The translations under genes were made by a program, and so were the position numbers. A stretch of 64,000 nucleotides of DNA, from positions 2,542,001 through 2,606,000 of the forward strand of contig NC_006396.1 of NCBI RefSeq assembly GCF_000011085.1, read 5' to 3'. Each line of letters starts with the position of its first letter. Within the stretch, counting starts at the first letter, position 1. The DNA is from Haloarcula marismortui ATCC 43049 (GTDB lineage Archaea; Halobacteriota; Halobacteria; Halobacteriales; Haloarculaceae). Below the pieces are notes generated by a model. That model saw only the letters and a program-made list of their open reading frames with translations. It made no database searches and was not told the DNA's origin. Shown piece after piece: positions 25,377 through 34,282 of this stretch.

Positions 25377-26311
25377 CTGCCCGCACCACCCGTAGCTGCG
25401 GCCGCCCGTGCTGCGTTTCGACTCCGTGGCTCGCTGAGGGCTAGCTTGACCGCATCCCCGAACGATGTCGGGGCAACGGCGAACTGTGCCTGTGCAGCCT
25501 CGGTGTCTGCGACCACTGGCGTCTTCAGCCCGTGGATGAGCGGCCGGGCGACGCTTGATGGCACGTCGGTCATGAGGGCGACCCAGTACGCCGACAGCTT
25601 CGGTGTCAACACCGGTATCGGCACGATTGTCGGCTCACCGGACCCCATGAGCCGGCCCGTTCGCTTCAGGATCTCTGCGTATGTCAGTACCTCCGGCCCC
25701 CCGATCTCGTAGGTTTCGCCGGCTGTTTCCGGCTTGTCGAGCACGTCGACCAGGTACGCGATGACGTCGTCGATAGCGATCGGATGACAGTCTGTCCGCA
25801 CCCAGCGCGGTGTCAGCATCACGGGCAATCGCGTCGTTAGCTCGCGTATCATCCGAAAGCTCGCCGAGCCCGCGCCGATGATGATGGCCGCCCGGAACGT
25901 CGTCAGGTCGTACGCTCCTTCTCGGAGAATAAACTCGACCTCACGGCGTGACCGGAGGTGCTCGGACAGCGTCTCGTCCTCCTCGCCGAGGCCGCCGAGG
26001 TAGACGACCCGGTCGACACCGGCCTCGTCAGCTGCCCGACGGAAGTTCCGCGCCGCCCGCCGGTCCCGCTCGGCGTAGTCGCTCCCGGCACGCATTGAAT
26101 GGACCAGGTAGTACGCGGCGTTGACGCCGTCAAGGCCGGCGTCGAAACTGCCCGCGTCGAGCAGGTCACCTGTCGCCACGTCGACGCCGTCGGGTGGGTC
26201 GTACTCGCTCGGATCGCGAACGAGCGCCCGGACGCTGTGGCCGGCCGCGAGGAGCGCCGGGACGAGATGGCTCCCGACGAACCCCGTCGCACCGGTCACG
26301 AGCACATGCAT
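25373..26311 (-). CDS. NAD(P)-binding atypical SDR (NmrA-like)
   Basis: 312 residues. Rossmann fingerprint VTGATGFVGSHL (residues 5-16) is followed by VRALVRDP and the usual NmrA/atypical-SDR pattern, with Gly-Gly-Leu-Gly (LGGLGEEDE) after strand four. No catalytic YxxxK is evident, so it may bind but not oxidise. It probably acts as an NAD(P)-binding regulator or an enzyme acting on a membrane lipid or quinone; the next gene downstream is a membrane protein with a 4-bp overlap. Confidence 0.8.
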   Translation of the reverse strand: MHVLVTGATGFVGSHLVPALLAAGHSVRALVRDPSEYDPPDGVDVATGDLLDAGSFDAGLDGVNAAYYLVHSMRAGSDYAERDRRAARNFRRAADEAGVDRVVYLGGLGEEDETLSEHLRSRREVEFILREGAYDLTTFRAAIIIGAGSASFRMIRELTTRLPVMLTPRWVRTDCHPIAIDDVIAYLVDVLDKPETAGETYEIGGPEVLTYAEILKRTGRLMGSGEPTIVPIPVLTPKLSAYWVALMTDVPSSVARPLIHGLKTPVVADTEAAQAQFAVAPTSFGDAVKLALSEPRSRNAARAAAATGGAGR

Positions 26312-26386
26312 ACCCTTCCTGCAGAACGGAACGGGGTTAAAACCGCCGTCTGATTGTTCGGAGCCGTGTCGGACCGCTTGCTCGTT

Positions 26387-27373
26387 TCAGGACTGTCGAA
26401 CGAGCGGTTCGTACCAGTCGCGGTTGTCGCGGTACCAGTCGATGAACTTCGCGACGCCCTCCCGAATGGTGTGGTCCGGGTCGTAGCCGAGCAGTTCCTC
26501 GGCACGGTCGGTCGCGGCGTGGGTGTGTTCGGCGTCGGCGTCGTGGCGTTCCTCGTAGACCAGATCGAGGTCCGGGTCGATCTGGTCGCGGATCTCCGTC
26601 GCGAGCGTCTTGATCTCGATGTTGTCCGTCGACCCGATGTTCACGGCCTTCCCGTCGGCGGCGTCTTCATGCAGCAGCGTCATGTTCGCGTCGATGACAT
26701 CTTCGATGTAGGTGAAATCGCGTGTTTGCGTGCCATCGCCGTAGATGACCGGGGGCTCGCCGTTGTGGCACCGGGAGACGAAGTTCGAGATCGCCATGTT
26801 CGGGCGCATCCGGGGGCCGTAGACGGTGAAATAGCGAAGAGCTACCGTAGAGAGGTCGTACACTTCGCTGTAGGCGCAGGCGTACCGTTCGGCGGCGAGC
26901 TTCGACGCGCCGTAGGGCGAGACGGGTGTCGTGGGATGTTGCTCGTCGTAGGGCAGGTACTGTGGCTTCCCGTAGACGGAGGAGGAGGAAGCCATCACGA
27001 ACCGTTCGATGCCCTCGTCGCGGCAGGCATCGAGGAGGTTCAGCGTGCCGTTGACGTTGACCTCGTCGTACTTGCGGGGGTTCTTGACGCTTGGGCGGAC
27101 GCCGGCCTGGGCGGCCTGATGGTAGACGTAGTCGGCGTCGGCGACGAGATCTGTGACAAGCTCCGCGTCACGTACATCGCCCTCGATGAACTCGTAGCTC
27201 CCGTCGCTGTTCCGGGCGGCCTCCTGTCCGGCATCGACGTTGTGTTGTTTGATATCTAGATCGTAGAACGGGTCGCGGTTGTCCAGCACGACGACATCGT
27301 GGCCGTCGGCGGCGAACCGCTGTGCCAGGTGACCGCCGATGAACCCGGCACCCCCTGTGACCAGTATTTGCAT
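26387..27373 (-). CDS. NAD-dependent sugar-nucleotide epimerase/dehydratase
   Basis: 328 residues, extended SDR family. GGAGFIGGHL at residues 7-16 binds NAD; catalytic ASSSSVYG...Tyr-x-x-x-Lys (YGASKLAAE) is present. Closest in appearance are UDP-glucose/galactose or UDP-glucuronate 4-epimerases, used to make precursors for surface glycans and S-layer N-glycosylation. The ATG at 27373 (MQILVTGG) is preferred over an upstream ATG at 27391. The gene stands alone; 75 bp separates it from the SDR gene downstream. Confidence 0.88.
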   Translation of the reverse strand: MQILVTGGAGFIGGHLAQRFAADGHDVVVLDNRDPFYDLDIKQHNVDAGQEAARNSDGSYEFIEGDVRDAELVTDLVADADYVYHQAAQAGVRPSVKNPRKYDEVNVNGTLNLLDACRDEGIERFVMASSSSVYGKPQYLPYDEQHPTTPVSPYGASKLAAERYACAYSEVYDLSTVALRYFTVYGPRMRPNMAISNFVSRCHNGEPPVIYGDGTQTRDFTYIEDVIDANMTLLHEDAADGKAVNIGSTDNIEIKTLATEIRDQIDPDLDLVYEERHDADAEHTHAATDRAEELLGYDPDHTIREGVAKFIDWYRDNRDWYEPLVRQS

Positions 27374-27482
27374 TATCTGGATGGTGCCCATCGGACGACA
27401 AAAGTATGCCGAGAGTTACTCGGCTGAACTGTTCGAAGGGGCCAGCTACCTTGAAGTGTATACAGTGCATAAAATTCGAATA

Positions 27483-27704
27483 ATGGCCTCCAGAGCCTGC
27501 GACGGGTGCGATACGAACGTTTCGATAGCTGGCGGCATCGCCAACATCTGGTCGCAGGAGTCCAGACCGACCGAAGGCATCGTCCTCGAACTCGGCGACG
27601 ATACGGAGCATTTCCTCTGTTATGACTGCATCGACCGGCTGCCCGACGACCGGGACGTGACTGCGGCGGACGTGGCCGCTCTCTCCGCACAGACTGACAA
27701 CTGA
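27483..27704 (+). CDS. Small zinc-binding protein (73 aa)
   Basis: 73 residues beginning MASRACDGCDTNVSIAGG. Two CxxC pairs (CDGC, CYDC) are spaced about 40 residues apart, a zinc-ribbon layout common among small haloarchaeal proteins. Start at ATG 27483, preceded by AT-rich CATAAAATTCG with a possible TATA box about 20-25 bp upstream. It stands divergently from the epimerase. Role unknown. Confidence 0.7.
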   Translation: MASRACDGCDTNVSIAGGIANIWSQESRPTEGIVLELGDDTEHFLCYDCIDRLPDDRDVTAADVAALSAQTDN

Positions 27705-27783
27705 TCGTTGTTTCCTGTCTGGGTTACTGCGAACCGGGCGCTGTCGCTTTTCGAGTAGTCTGATAAAACAAAGTGTCAGATGT

Positions 27784-27801
27784 GGTCGCCCGAAGGCGAC
27801 C
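27784..27801 (-). terminator. Candidate terminator of the cold-shock gene
   Basis: Hairpin GGTCGCC-CGAA-GGCGACC (7-bp stem) downstream of the csp stop on the minus strand, followed after a short A/C stretch by TTTGTTTTATC. Confidence 0.45.
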
Positions 27802-27812
27802 GGAAATCTGCC

Positions 27813-28007
27813 TTAGTTGCGGACGACGTTCGTCGCGCGGGGGCCTTTGTCGGCCTGTTCGATGTCGAATTCGATCTCCTCGCCTTCTTCGAGGTCAGGG
27901 CCGCCAACGTCTTCCATGTGGAAGAAAACGTCATCGTCCGCGTCCTCAGTCGAGATGAAACCGTAACCGCCTGTGTCGTTGAAGAAATCAACCTTACCGT
28001 TTGCCAT
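27813..28007 (-). CDS. cspA: Cold-shock-domain protein CspA family
   Basis: 64 residues of the OB-fold cold-shock family, beginning MANGKVDFFNDTGGYGFIST. The RNP1-like motif (GGYGFI) and RNP2-like (DVFFH) nucleic-acid binding motifs are present. Acts as an RNA/ssDNA chaperone in the cytoplasm. ATG 28007 lies ~29 bp after a TATA-like CTTATACAT (minus strand, about 28036). A 7-bp hairpin 12 bp beyond the stop is a candidate terminator. Haloarchaea typically have several. Confidence 0.95.
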   Translation of the reverse strand: MANGKVDFFNDTGGYGFISTEDADDDVFFHMEDVGGPDLEEGEEIEFDIEQADKGPRATNVVRN

Positions 28008-28168
28008 TGCAAATATACGTACAGGGGGTATATGTATAAGAGTTCCGAGAGTACAGGTGACATGACCGTGTGCCTGTGAACACGACCCACCCCCGTCATC
28101 TCGGGTAGCTGCTGACACACATCCGGTGACAGGAAAGGTTTAGGCCGCCTCGTCCGTTGCTTTCTCGC

Positions 28169-29896
28169 GTGTACCCCGCGCGGATTACCGACGAGTTCCC
28201 AGCCCCGTCTTACCGGGGCAACCAGAAGCAGGCTCTGGCTGACATCCGTGCGGCCTTCGAGCGCGGCAAGGACGTTGTCCTCGTTCGCGCCCCGACCGGC
28301 AGCGGCAAATCGTTGCTCGCCCGGGCCATCGCCGGGTGTGCTCGAACCGCCGGCGAGGCCGCCGCCGAACAGGTCATCGACGCCTACTACACCACGCCAC
28401 AGGTCTCGCAACTGGATGACGTGGCCGAGGACGCCCTGCTGGAGGACCTCTGTGTCATCCGGGGGAAGAACAACTACGACTGCATCCTTCCCGGTGAGAC
28501 TGACACGCCGGTGAATCAGGCCCCGTGCGTGCGCGAACGGAAGTTTGATTGTCAGGTCAAGCACCGCTGCCCGTACTTCTCGGACCGTGCCATCGCCTCG
28601 AACCGGCGCATCGCCGCGATGACACTCGCGTATTTCATGCAGACCGCCGGCAGCGACGTGTTCGGCAAGCGCGACGTGGTCGTCATCGACGAGGCCCACG
28701 GTCTGGGCGAATGGGCGGAGATGTACGCCACCATCGACCTCTCGCCGCAGTCCATCCCGATGTGGAACGATATCGACGTGCCTGACATCGACGGGCTGGA
28801 CGAGGCTGTCGCCTTCACCGAGCGCGTCGAACACCTCGCCGAACGCCGCGTGAAGGAACTACGAAAAAAGGCGGAACTCACCGGCGAGGAAGTCGCCGAG
28901 CGGGACTCGCTGAACACGCTCCGGCAGGACCTCGGGTGGTTCCGCGAGGACTACACCGACACCGAGAGCGCGACCACGTGGGTCGTCGACCAGGCCGACG
29001 GCGAGCACGCACCGGTGACAATCAAGCCGATGAATCCGGAGCGGTACCTCAAACACACCGTCTGGGACCGTGGCAATCGCTTTGCCCTGTTGTCGGCGAC
29101 CATTCTCAACAAGGAGGCGTTCTGCGCCAACGTCGGTCTTGACCCAAGCAACGTCGCACTCGTGGAGGTCGGACACACCTTCCCCGTCGAGAACCGGCCA
29201 CTGTACGACGTCGCTCAGGGCAAAATGACCTACGAGCACCGCGACGACACGCTGCCAGACATCGCTCGCACTATCGTGCGTATCATGGCCCGGCACACGG
29301 ACGAGAAGGGGCTAATCCACTGCCACTCGTATGCTATTCAGGAGCAACTGAAGGAGTTGCTTGATGACTTCGGCGTCGGCGCTCGCGTCCGCACCCATGA
29401 TAAAGAAGGCCGAGACGGGGCGCTGTCCGCCTGGAAGCGCAGCGACAACCCCGACGTGTTCCTCTCGGTGAAGATGGAAGAAGCCCTCGACCTCGAAGGC
29501 GACCTCTGTCGCTGGCAGGTGCTGTGCAAGGCCCCCTACCCCAACACTCGCGACTCTCGCGTCGCCCGACGGCTCGAAGACGACCAGTGGGGTTGGTATT
29601 ATCGGACGGCACTGCGGACGGTCATCCAGGCCTGTGGCCGGGTCGTCCGCGCGCCCGACGACCACGGTGCGACCTACCTCGCGGACACGTCGCTACTTGA
29701 CCTCTTTGAGCGCGCTGACCACGACATGCCCGACTGGTTCCGCGCGCAGGTCGACCGCCTTTCACAGCCAGATTTGCCGCGGTTTGCGCCGGACCAGGCG
29801 CTCTCGGCGCTCAGTTCGGGCACGAAGCGCCGGCACGACCGCTCCCGCTCGCGGTCCGGGGACGGAAACCACCCGCTTTCGGACGTGTGGGATTAG
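28169..29896 (+). CDS. XPD/DinG-type DNA helicase with Fe-S cluster
   Basis: About 575 residues, superfamily 2 helicase. Walker A PTGSGKS, DEAH box VVVIDEAHG and motif VI (QACGRVVRAPDD). Between them sit four cysteines spaced like the XPD Fe-S cluster (NNYDC, QAPC, FDC, HRCPYF). XPD-type helicases unwind 5'-3' and act in repair. The start is uncertain: TTG 28157 or GTG 28169; the TATA-like TTTAGG near 28138-28143 favours GTG 28169. The C-terminus is a basic, Ser/Arg-rich tail. Its stop overlaps the convergent small gene by 4 bp. Confidence 0.88.
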   Translation: MYPARITDEFPAPSYRGNQKQALADIRAAFERGKDVVLVRAPTGSGKSLLARAIAGCARTAGEAAAEQVIDAYYTTPQVSQLDDVAEDALLEDLCVIRGKNNYDCILPGETDTPVNQAPCVRERKFDCQVKHRCPYFSDRAIASNRRIAAMTLAYFMQTAGSDVFGKRDVVVIDEAHGLGEWAEMYATIDLSPQSIPMWNDIDVPDIDGLDEAVAFTERVEHLAERRVKELRKKAELTGEEVAERDSLNTLRQDLGWFREDYTDTESATTWVVDQADGEHAPVTIKPMNPERYLKHTVWDRGNRFALLSATILNKEAFCANVGLDPSNVALVEVGHTFPVENRPLYDVAQGKMTYEHRDDTLPDIARTIVRIMARHTDEKGLIHCHSYAIQEQLKELLDDFGVGARVRTHDKEGRDGALSAWKRSDNPDVFLSVKMEEALDLEGDLCRWQVLCKAPYPNTRDSRVARRLEDDQWGWYYRTALRTVIQACGRVVRAPDDHGATYLADTSLLDLFERADHDMPDWFRAQVDRLSQPDLPRFAPDQALSALSSGTKRRHDRSRSRSGDGNHPLSDVWD

Positions 29897-29982
29897 AAGA
29901 AGGCGAAGGCTAATCCATAGACCACTGACGACCCGACCATCAGGCCGACGAGAATGATGGCGATAATCTGCTGTCTGTTCAT
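29893..29982 (-). CDS. 29-residue membrane microprotein
   Basis: Encodes MNRQQIIAIILVGLMVGSSV then YGLAFAFF: one arginine near the start and a single hydrophobic helix. Its stop codon (29893-29895) overlaps the helicase stop by convergent 4 bp. Small proteins starting MNRxQ with a single membrane helix are common in haloarchaeal genomes, which supports the call, but there is no direct functional evidence. Confidence 0.5.
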   Translation of the reverse strand: MNRQQIIAIILVGLMVGSSVVYGLAFAFF

Positions 29983-30069
29983 GCCCCTTCTTGACTACTA
30001 GCCCAATTATGCGTTACGACCGTGTGTGGTACTCGCCGCTCTGGCCGGGACTGTTTGAGTAAAAACGCC

Positions 30070-31164
30070 CTACTGTATCTTAGCGTCCACGACGACGTGG
30101 GCGACGCCCTCGCTATACTCCTTGACGCGCCGAGTGTCCAGAACTTCGACGGCTCGGTTGGCCTCGCCGGCGGCCGCTTCCAGCCGTTCTATCGGGCGGT
30201 CGAACACGAGCGAATTCGGTGTCGCTTCGTGCATATGGAGGACGCCGCCGGGTGTGAGCGCGTCGAGCGCGCTATCGAGGTACTCGTGTGATTCGTAGTA
30301 GCCCATCACGACTCGGTCGGCGCGTCCCTCGCTGGCGAAGCCCGGCACAACGTCTCGACAGTCGGCCCGATACGGCTGCACCCGCTCGTCCACATCGTTC
30401 AACATGACGTTCTCGACCAGAAAGCGAAACGACGTGGGATTGCGCTCGACGGCGGTGACGTGCGCGCCGGCGCGGGCCATCGGGAGGGTGAAGTAGCCGA
30501 TGCCGGCGAACATATCCAGTACGCGCTCGCCGCCCTCTCTCGCGGCTTCACCGCTCGCCCGTTCCGAGGGCCGGGTCCCCCGCCCCTCGCTGACGATTTC
30601 ACCCATCCGCGCCCGCTCGGCCTTGTTGCCGGGCGAGAACATCACTTCCGCGAGGTCCATCGCGTAGCGCGTGCCGTGTTCGGTGTGGACCGTCTCTGTG
30701 TCGCCGTCACCGGCGATGACCTTGACGCTAGGTTCGCGGTGTTCCCCGGAGATGCCGTGGCGAGCCAGCACCGTCTCGGCCTCGCCGTGGAGGGCCAGCA
30801 GGGCGTCACCGACCTCCGCCGGTCGGGGGCTGTCGCCGATGTCGACGAGCACGACGGAGCCGAGCACGGCCCAGGAACTCGGGGCGGCGGCGATTTCCGT
30901 GTCGGTCCAGCCTCGCTCTCGGAGGTGGTCATCGAGCGTTCGGAGGCGGCGCTTCCCGACCTGCCGGACGACCTCCCGGAACTGCGTCTCCTGTGGCGGG
31001 GCAGTCACCGGAACTGCGACGCTGTCCGCGGTCCACTCGGTGACGCTTCTGGTGTCGTCGTAGACGCCCTCCGCTCCCAGGGACTCGATAGCAACCTGCG
31101 AACGGGGTTTGTGGACAACGACAGCTAGCTGCTGGTCGTCCGCTGTCTCCGTGTCCTCACTCAT
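30070..31164 (-). CDS. taw2: tRNA wybutosine-type methyltransferase/aminocarboxypropyl transferase (Taw2/Trm5 family)
   Basis: 364 residues of the Trm5/TYW2 superfamily. The SAM-binding region is VLDMFAGIGYFTLPMARAGA and VTAVERNP; the next motif is VVMGYYESHEYLDSALDALT. The MGY-type pattern in place of the MNLP motif of Trm5 suggests Taw2, which transfers the 3-amino-3-carboxypropyl group from SAM to the imG-14 base in wyosine synthesis at tRNA-Phe position 37. The N-terminal ~150 residues form the substrate-binding domain with an acidic, Ala-rich linker. It overlaps nmd3 by 8 bp, in the order nmd3, taw2. Trm5 remains an alternative. Confidence 0.8.
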   Translation of the reverse strand: MSEDTETADDQQLAVVVHKPRSQVAIESLGAEGVYDDTRSVTEWTADSVAVPVTAPPQETQFREVVRQVGKRRLRTLDDHLRERGWTDTEIAAAPSSWAVLGSVVLVDIGDSPRPAEVGDALLALHGEAETVLARHGISGEHREPSVKVIAGDGDTETVHTEHGTRYAMDLAEVMFSPGNKAERARMGEIVSEGRGTRPSERASGEAAREGGERVLDMFAGIGYFTLPMARAGAHVTAVERNPTSFRFLVENVMLNDVDERVQPYRADCRDVVPGFASEGRADRVVMGYYESHEYLDSALDALTPGGVLHMHEATPNSLVFDRPIERLEAAAGEANRAVEVLDTRRVKEYSEGVAHVVVDAKIQ

Positions 31165-32296
31165 CGGTATCCGCGTCGGCGGCAGGGAGAATGTGCAACC
31201 CCGCATGACTTTTCAGCACCGGCACCTCGTCGGCGTCGATGTCGAGATAGTCCGGCCGGGGGACGGTCTTGCTCTCGAAGGTTTCGGGGTCGAGGACCTG
31301 AACGGCTCTCTCGTCCTCGATTGCGACGAGAGTCGTCTGCTGTCCGTCTTCACGGAACCCCAGCCGGCGGGCGTCGGGCGTTTCGCCCGCCTCGAAACTC
31401 GCTTCGTAGTCCTCACCGGTCGCCAGACGGACGCCCTTGAGGTTCCCCTGAACCGAGCGGACCAGCACCGGCCCGTCGCCGTCCTCCGGGTCGATGACCT
31501 CGCCCTGTCGGTAGCGGGGCAGGCGGACGGCGTAGGTCATCCGGTACAGCTCCTGCCCGTCCTCGTCCTCGGAGATGAGACGCCGTGAGTCGGAGTACGA
31601 GCCGCCGAGTTGGGCGGTGATTCGCTTGGCGATGCCCAGCCCCATCTGATTGGTCGAGATTTTCATGTCCAGTCCGTCATCGACGGACTTGGTCTCGGTG
31701 ATGAAGGCGTTGCGGTCGCCGGTCTCTTCGCGGGCGGCGACGTACTCCTGTGCGATTTCTTCAGCGCGCTCTCGCTCGTCGTCGGTCGGGTCGCGGCCGT
31801 CGGCCCGCACCTGCACGATACTGGCGAAGGAACCGCCAGCGATTTTCCCACAGCGCTTGCACGTCTGCCGGGAGATGCGAACAGGGACGGTGACCTCCTC
31901 GGTGACCGGCGTCCCGCGGATGACGCCGGAGAACTCCGCGTGCATCCGGATGTTGTTCTTGTCGAGTTGCTCGGGAGCGACCTGCCAGGCAACCGACTGG
32001 GCGTCGACGTGGATACCGAGCGCCTCGCTGACCTGCTCGACGGCGATATCGGTGTAGTCCTCCGCGCCGATGTCGACCCAGCGGTTCCCCTTGTGGACCG
32101 CGCCACACCGTGAACAGACCCGCACCTGGATGGTGTCGGGGGCGTCCACCAGGTCGAACTCCTCGAAGTAGCAGGCGTCACAGAGGACGTGCTCGGAGTT
32201 GCGCTGACCGCCGGCACCCGCAAGCTCCGGGCGCTCGTCAGTGCCCTCTGGTATCTCGTCACCGCAGCGTGGACAGAACTCTCCCGACCGGCTCAT
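31157..32296 (-). CDS. nmd3: NMD3-like ribosome maturation factor
   Basis: 379 residues. Zinc-ribbon cysteines CPRC (8-11), then CDAC, CSRC and CKRC are in the N-terminal half, typical of NMD3, which binds the large ribosomal subunit. Eukaryotic NMD3 exports the 60S subunit from the nucleus; in archaea the role is presumably in subunit assembly. It is the first gene of an operon with taw2 (8-bp overlap). The acidic C-terminus has no nuclear signals, as expected. Confidence 0.92.
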   Translation of the reverse strand: MSRSGEFCPRCGDEIPEGTDERPELAGAGGQRNSEHVLCDACYFEEFDLVDAPDTIQVRVCSRCGAVHKGNRWVDIGAEDYTDIAVEQVSEALGIHVDAQSVAWQVAPEQLDKNNIRMHAEFSGVIRGTPVTEEVTVPVRISRQTCKRCGKIAGGSFASIVQVRADGRDPTDDERERAEEIAQEYVAAREETGDRNAFITETKSVDDGLDMKISTNQMGLGIAKRITAQLGGSYSDSRRLISEDEDGQELYRMTYAVRLPRYRQGEVIDPEDGDGPVLVRSVQGNLKGVRLATGEDYEASFEAGETPDARRLGFREDGQQTTLVAIEDERAVQVLDPETFESKTVPRPDYLDIDADEVPVLKSHAGLHILPAADADTDE

Positions 32297-32382
32297 TACC
32301 GGTCTTACTGTACTGACCCGTTTAAGCCGTGTGTTCCGCCACCGCGGCCGGCCGCCGCCGGCAGGCCCGGGACTGCTCTCAA

Positions 32383-33276
32383 TTACTTGCCCGTGAGAGT
32401 TGGCGCTGCAACATCGGCGTCGACGGCATCACGCCAACTGTGTTGGGGTTCCCAGTTCAACAGCCCTTGGGCCTTTGCCGTCGAGAGCGCTGACTGGTCG
32501 TCGTCCAGCTTACACTCCGCGGGAAGGTCACCCCACTGCTCTTCCACGAGGGCAGCCGTCGGCCGACCGACGTAGTTCTCGGCGGCGGCGACGTTGAACG
32601 CTTCGTGCCCACCGATGTCGGCATCGAGCGCTGCCGCGACGGCTGTCGCCACGTCGCGCACGTCGACATACGACCAGCAGTTACCCGCACCGTCGGCGAG
32701 GTCGCCCGTGGCCACGTCCCGGCAGTTGTACTCGCCGGGGTACTGAATCCACGACGGCCGTATCGAAGCAACGTCGACGCCGTCGCGCCGGGTGACCATC
32801 TTCGCCACCTCTTCGCCGGCGACCTTCGACGTGCCGTACGGGTCCTCCGGCGCGGTCGGATGGGATTCGTCTATCGGGAGATACGCCGGGAGTGGCGTCT
32901 CTTCGGCGAAGGCCAGCCCGTAGGCGCTCTCGGAGGACGCCCAGACGACATCTGCGCCAGCGCGGCCTGCGGCGTCAATGACGTTGTACGTCGCCGAAAC
33001 GTTGGTGTCGAACACCCGCGTGCCCGCGTGACGCTCCGGCGCTGGGAGCGCGGCCCAGTGGACGACGGCGTCTGGGTCAACTTCGCTGAAGAGGTCCCGG
33101 ACCTCCACTCCTTCAGTCACGTCGACGGCTTTGAAATCAATGTACTCCCGCGTCGGAATCTCCCAGCCGGGGTGGTCACGGTCCACGCAGACGACGTGAT
33201 ACTCGCCGGCGAGGTGGTCACAAATCCAGCGCCCGGACCGCCCGCGCCCGCCAGTGACGACGACTGTGTCGGTCAT
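32383..33276 (-). CDS. NAD-dependent epimerase/dehydratase
   Basis: 297 residues. The nucleotide loop is VVVTGGRGRSGRWICDH (Gly-Gly-x-Gly-x-x-Gly), followed later by the YGTSKVAGEE (YxxxK) catalytic motif and a conserved SSESAYG. The substrate is not evident; the family includes sugar-nucleotide enzymes and uronate dehydrogenases. ATG 33276 (MTDTVVV) is preferred over the upstream ATG at 33336. It is divergent from htpX. A TATA-like box cannot be assigned. Confidence 0.85.
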   Translation of the reverse strand: MTDTVVVTGGRGRSGRWICDHLAGEYHVVCVDRDHPGWEIPTREYIDFKAVDVTEGVEVRDLFSEVDPDAVVHWAALPAPERHAGTRVFDTNVSATYNVIDAAGRAGADVVWASSESAYGLAFAEETPLPAYLPIDESHPTAPEDPYGTSKVAGEEVAKMVTRRDGVDVASIRPSWIQYPGEYNCRDVATGDLADGAGNCWSYVDVRDVATAVAAALDADIGGHEAFNVAAAENYVGRPTAALVEEQWGDLPAECKLDDDQSALSTAKAQGLLNWEPQHSWRDAVDADVAAPTLTGK

Positions 33277-33403
33277 GCATCCGATTGTTGCCCGGAGAGT
33301 AAATGCGTGTGGACCGTTGGCCCGCTGACGGTCCACTGGCCCCTGCCGTGTGGCACTTTCTCACGATAGCGAGGTTTTAGAGTGTCGACCGTCTATCAAG
33401 GGT

Positions 33404-34282
33404 ATGGAGTGGCAAACAGACTGGGGGCTCCGTGGCCGGATGGCCCTGACGATGTTCCTGCTGTTCGCGCTGTACATCGTCTTCCTTGGAGCGCTCACGC
33501 TGTATTTCAGCAACCTCGCGCTTATCGTTGTCGTCATGGGACTGTTCCTCGGTGCGCAGTTTTTCTTCAGCGACAAGCTCGCCCTGTACTCGATGGGAGC
33601 CCGGACGGTCGAACCGGAGGAATATCCGGAACTTCACCGGACCGTCGACCGCCTGGCTCAGCAGGCCGACCTCCCGAAGCCCAAGGTCGCCGTCGCCGAC
33701 TCGCGGGTGCCCAACGCCTTCGCCACCGGCCGGTCGAAAGACAGCTCGGCTGTCTGCGTGACGACAGGCATCATGGACACGCTGGACCAGGACGAACTGG
33801 AGGGGGTCATCGCCCACGAACTGGCCCACATCAAGAACCGCGACGTGATGGTGATGACCATCGCGTCGTTCCTCTCGACTATCGCCTTCCTCATCGTCCG
33901 GTGGGGCTGGCTGTTCAGCGGCGGCCGCGAGCGCGGTGGCCAGCAGGTGCCCGTCATCGTCGCCATCCTCATCTCGCTGGTCGTCTGGGTCATCTCGTTC
34001 CTCCTGATCCGGACGCTCAGCCGCTACCGCGAGTATGCCGCCGACCGCGGCGGCGCGATGATTACCGGCAAGCCCGCCGCCCTTGCGAACGCACTGATGA
34101 AAATCGACGGTCGGATGGACAAGGTCCCCAAAGAGGATATGCGCGACCAGGCTGAAATGAACGCGTTCTTCATCATCCCGATTAACGTCGGGTGGATCGG
34201 CCGTCTGGCCAGCACTCACCCCTCGACCGAGAAGCGCATCGACCGCCTGCAGGACCTCGAACGCGAACTCGAAAGTCGGTAA
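33404..34282 (+). CDS. htpX: HtpX-like membrane zinc metalloprotease
   Basis: 292 residues. Two N-terminal helices (LTMFLLFALYIVFLGALTL and LALIVVVMGLFLG), the metal-binding HELAH (residues 138-142), two more helices (for example VPVIVAILISLVVWVI) and third ligand Glu210 in RYREYAADR. HtpX degrades damaged membrane proteins. It lies just upstream of pspAB, separated by a structured 417-bp region, so membrane-stress functions cluster here. The start ATG 33404 is about 30 bases after a TATA-like TTTTAG. Confidence 0.93.
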   Translation: MEWQTDWGLRGRMALTMFLLFALYIVFLGALTLYFSNLALIVVVMGLFLGAQFFFSDKLALYSMGARTVEPEEYPELHRTVDRLAQQADLPKPKVAVADSRVPNAFATGRSKDSSAVCVTTGIMDTLDQDELEGVIAHELAHIKNRDVMVMTIASFLSTIAFLIVRWGWLFSGGRERGGQQVPVIVAILISLVVWVISFLLIRTLSRYREYAADRGGAMITGKPAALANALMKIDGRMDKVPKEDMRDQAEMNAFFIIPINVGWIGRLASTHPSTEKRIDRLQDLERELESR

